From contig JAQGPK010000092.1 of assembly GCA_028293095.1 (NCBI GenBank), positions 1-6,886 of the forward strand: a stretch of DNA of 6,886 nucleotides, in the 5' to 3' direction. The notes beneath the pieces are model-generated. The model had not been told where the DNA came from, made no database searches, and saw nothing but the letters and a program-made list of their open reading frames with translations. The stretch is from Chlamydiia bacterium (GTDB lineage: Bacteria; Chlamydiota; Chlamydiia; Chlamydiales; FEN-1388). Positions 5,808 through 6,886 of this stretch are shown here, one piece after another (the first letter of the stretch is position 1; each line of letters starts with the position of its first letter). The translations under genes and the position numbers were made by a program.

Positions 5808-5911
5808 TTTTTTTTTACCACAGAGGACACAGAGGAAGACTTATTTCAGAACTATCCATAAAACTATAGTTAAAAAATTCTGTGTTCTCTGTGATCTCTG
5901 TGGTAAAAAAA
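5808..5911. repeat. Inverted-repeat element built from 9-bp CACAGAG-type units
   Basis: Arms at 5810-5836 and 5885-5911 are inverted copies, 24 of 27 positions identical, with a perfect 16-bp outer part (TTTTTTTACCACAGAG against its complement ending in seven A). The left arm contains a perfect tandem 9-mer, CACAGAGGA at 5819-5827 and 5828-5836. The right arm, read on the minus strand, contains CACAGAGAT, CACAGAGAA and CACAGAATT in register (5902 down to 5876). The 48-bp interior includes the perfect palindrome AACTATAGTT at 5862-5871. The stem ends in A-runs in either direction of transcription, so it is not a classical terminator. From memory, similar ACCACAGAG-CACAGAG repeats occur between genes in many unrelated bacteria. 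No transposase is nearby. It could be a mobile or REP-like non-coding repeat. Confidence 0.75.
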
Positions 5912-5960
5912 CCAGCTATATTTTCCAAGATTAACACAATTTGTGATATTCTATCTTCTT
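5912..5960. other. Short leader between the repeat element and the helicase gene
   Basis: These 49 AT-rich bases lead to the ATG at 5961. I see no Shine-Dalgarno sequence and no promoter with correct spacing. An in-frame GTG at 5943 is an alternative start, and the frame closes upstream at a TAA at 5904-5906 inside the repeat. Any promoter for the downstream gene must therefore lie here or within the repeat. Confidence 0.4.
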
Positions 5961-6886
5961 ATGTTTACTATAGATAAAACAAAAAGCCACAGTTTCCGTA
6001 CCCTTACAATAGTAACAGAAACGCCTCTTCCCCTTCTGATCGAAGAAGAAAAGGGCTATAGAGCACGAGAAAAAACACTCGTCAATGCCCCCATTCACTT
6101 TTTTCGCATCCGGCCAACAAAATCCTTTCTCCTTCTTCAAACACTTGCTGCCACTGGAAAGCTATTTTTTGACGGCAAACAGCTCGCTTGCGATTTCTTT
6201 TCCCGACTAAAGCTTAAATACCGTATCGATCAACAAGAAGATACTCGCATTACAATTACGCCGCATCTCTTTGATAGTCGAAATGAATGGAAGCTCATAG
6301 ACTGCGATCTTCTTCTCTCCGGATCTCCACACATCATGATTAAAGGCCAAATTTTGCGCTGTATTGATGATGATGTTGTCTGGAGCGAGCTTCAGCCACA
6401 GCTCTTATCTATGAATGAATATGAGAAATGGAAAGAAGATAATGAGTACCAAATTGAGCTTCAACGAGCGCCTCAAAAAAGCCATATAGAACCCCATCCC
6501 CTACTCCTTCTGACTGATCGAACAGGCGCCTTTGCAAATCTGCTGATGGATTATAATGGCCTTCAAAAACCATTCTCATCGGATCCTTTAGAGACCTGTT
6601 ACGAGAATGATCTCATTGAAAGTGGCTTTCAAAAAAAAGAAGTGGCCACCTCTCAGTACTACTGCTCAGTCGATAAAGCCTTTACAGCCATTGATTTTCT
6701 TTTAGATGTGGGCTGGAGAGTCTTTGACTCTCAAAAGCGAGAAATTATGCGTCTCACTGATCTTCATATCGCCGTTCAACAAGAAGATGCTTTACGCATC
6801 ACAGGAAGCGCCCACTTTGGAGAGGAAGAGCTAGAGATTACTGATCTCATTCAAGCCATGAAAAGAAAAGAGAACTACATACCTTT
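5961..6886 (+). CDS. N-terminal part of a large protein, probably a bacterial SNF2-family helicase, cut by window edge
   Basis: The frame is open from ATG at 5961 to the end of the window (308 codons plus two bases). No ATPase motif is reached, so the assignment rests on the N-terminal region alone. In bacterial SNF2/SWI2-type DNA-dependent ATPases a long, poorly conserved accessory region precedes the helicase core. It usually ends in a short beta-rich domain with a pattern like 'fgge-vsl-dLl-a---g--yv-L'. Here GSAHFGEEELEITDLIQAMK at 282-301, followed by a segment ending YIP, fits that pattern, and GWRVFDSQKREIMRL at 251-265 also looks typical. The product is soluble, without a signal peptide. 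It lies about 50 bp downstream of the CACAGAG repeat and is divergent from the cysteine-rich gene. The SNF2 call is an inference; the existence of a real coding region is well supported by length and composition. Confidence 0.6.
   Translation, partial: MFTIDKTKSHSFRTLTIVTETPLPLLIEEEKGYRAREKTLVNAPIHFFRIRPTKSFLLLQTLAATGKLFFDGKQLACDFFSRLKLKYRIDQQEDTRITITPHLFDSRNEWKLIDCDLLLSGSPHIMIKGQILRCIDDDVVWSELQPQLLSMNEYEKWKEDNEYQIELQRAPQKSHIEPHPLLLLTDRTGAFANLLMDYNGLQKPFSSDPLETCYENDLIESGFQKKEVATSQYYCSVDKAFTAIDFLLDVGWRVFDSQKREIMRLTDLHIAVQQEDALRITGSAHFGEEELEITDLIQAMKRKENYIP

Noticed and set aside
5571..5861. 96-codon plus-strand frame ending in TTEDTEEDLF
   Set aside because: It is antisense to the cysteine-rich gene. 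Its tail is only the translation of the CACAGAG repeat, a known way for spurious proteins to be annotated.
5810..5911. The CACAGAG inverted repeat as a rho-independent terminator or CRISPR fragment
   Set aside because: The stem ends in A-runs, not U-runs, in both directions of transcription. It has no regular repeat-spacer organisation, only 9-bp tandem units in two inverted arms.
5931..6140. 69-codon minus-strand frame at the start of the helicase gene
   Set aside because: It is antisense to a 308-codon open frame with better protein character, and is Phe/Cys/Lys-rich as expected for complement reading.

Overview
The window is a moderately AT-rich, tightly packed stretch of bacterial chromosome. 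It looks like a chlamydia-like (environmental Chlamydiales) genome. That placement is an inference from the combination of a signal-less NlpC/P60 hydrolase with two N-terminal SH3-like modules, a 539-residue Lnt, a small PrmA and a large SNF2-type helicase, plus the overall protein flavour. It is not proven by any single marker. There are no rRNA or tRNA genes, no CRISPR, no transposase and no phage genes.

Layout from left to right: (1) the N-terminal 278 codons of an RsmB/NOP-type rRNA cytosine-C5 methyltransferase on the minus strand, running off the left edge; (2) about 260 bp with no convincing gene; (3) a minus-strand NlpC/P60 peptidoglycan hydrolase; (4) a 95-bp divergent promoter region; (5) plus-strand prmA (ribosomal protein L11 methyltransferase), doxX-like membrane protein and lnt (apolipoprotein N-acyltransferase), the last two probably one operon; (6) a minus-strand cysteine-rich protein resembling the DUF116 family, convergent with lnt and overlapping its 3' end by 82 bp; (7) a roughly 100-bp inverted-repeat element built from 9-bp CACAGAG-type units; (8) the first 308 codons of a large plus-strand protein, most likely a bacterial SNF2-family helicase, running off the right edge.

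Functionally this is mostly housekeeping: two methyltransferases acting on the ribosome (16S rRNA and L11), cell-wall peptide hydrolysis, and lipoprotein maturation in the inner membrane. The genes do not form one obvious pathway. The parts least explained by standard annotation are the CACAGAG inverted repeat, which supplies the most upstream possible start codon of the cysteine-rich gene, that cysteine-rich protein itself, and its antisense overlap with lnt. I see no clear new multi-gene system here.
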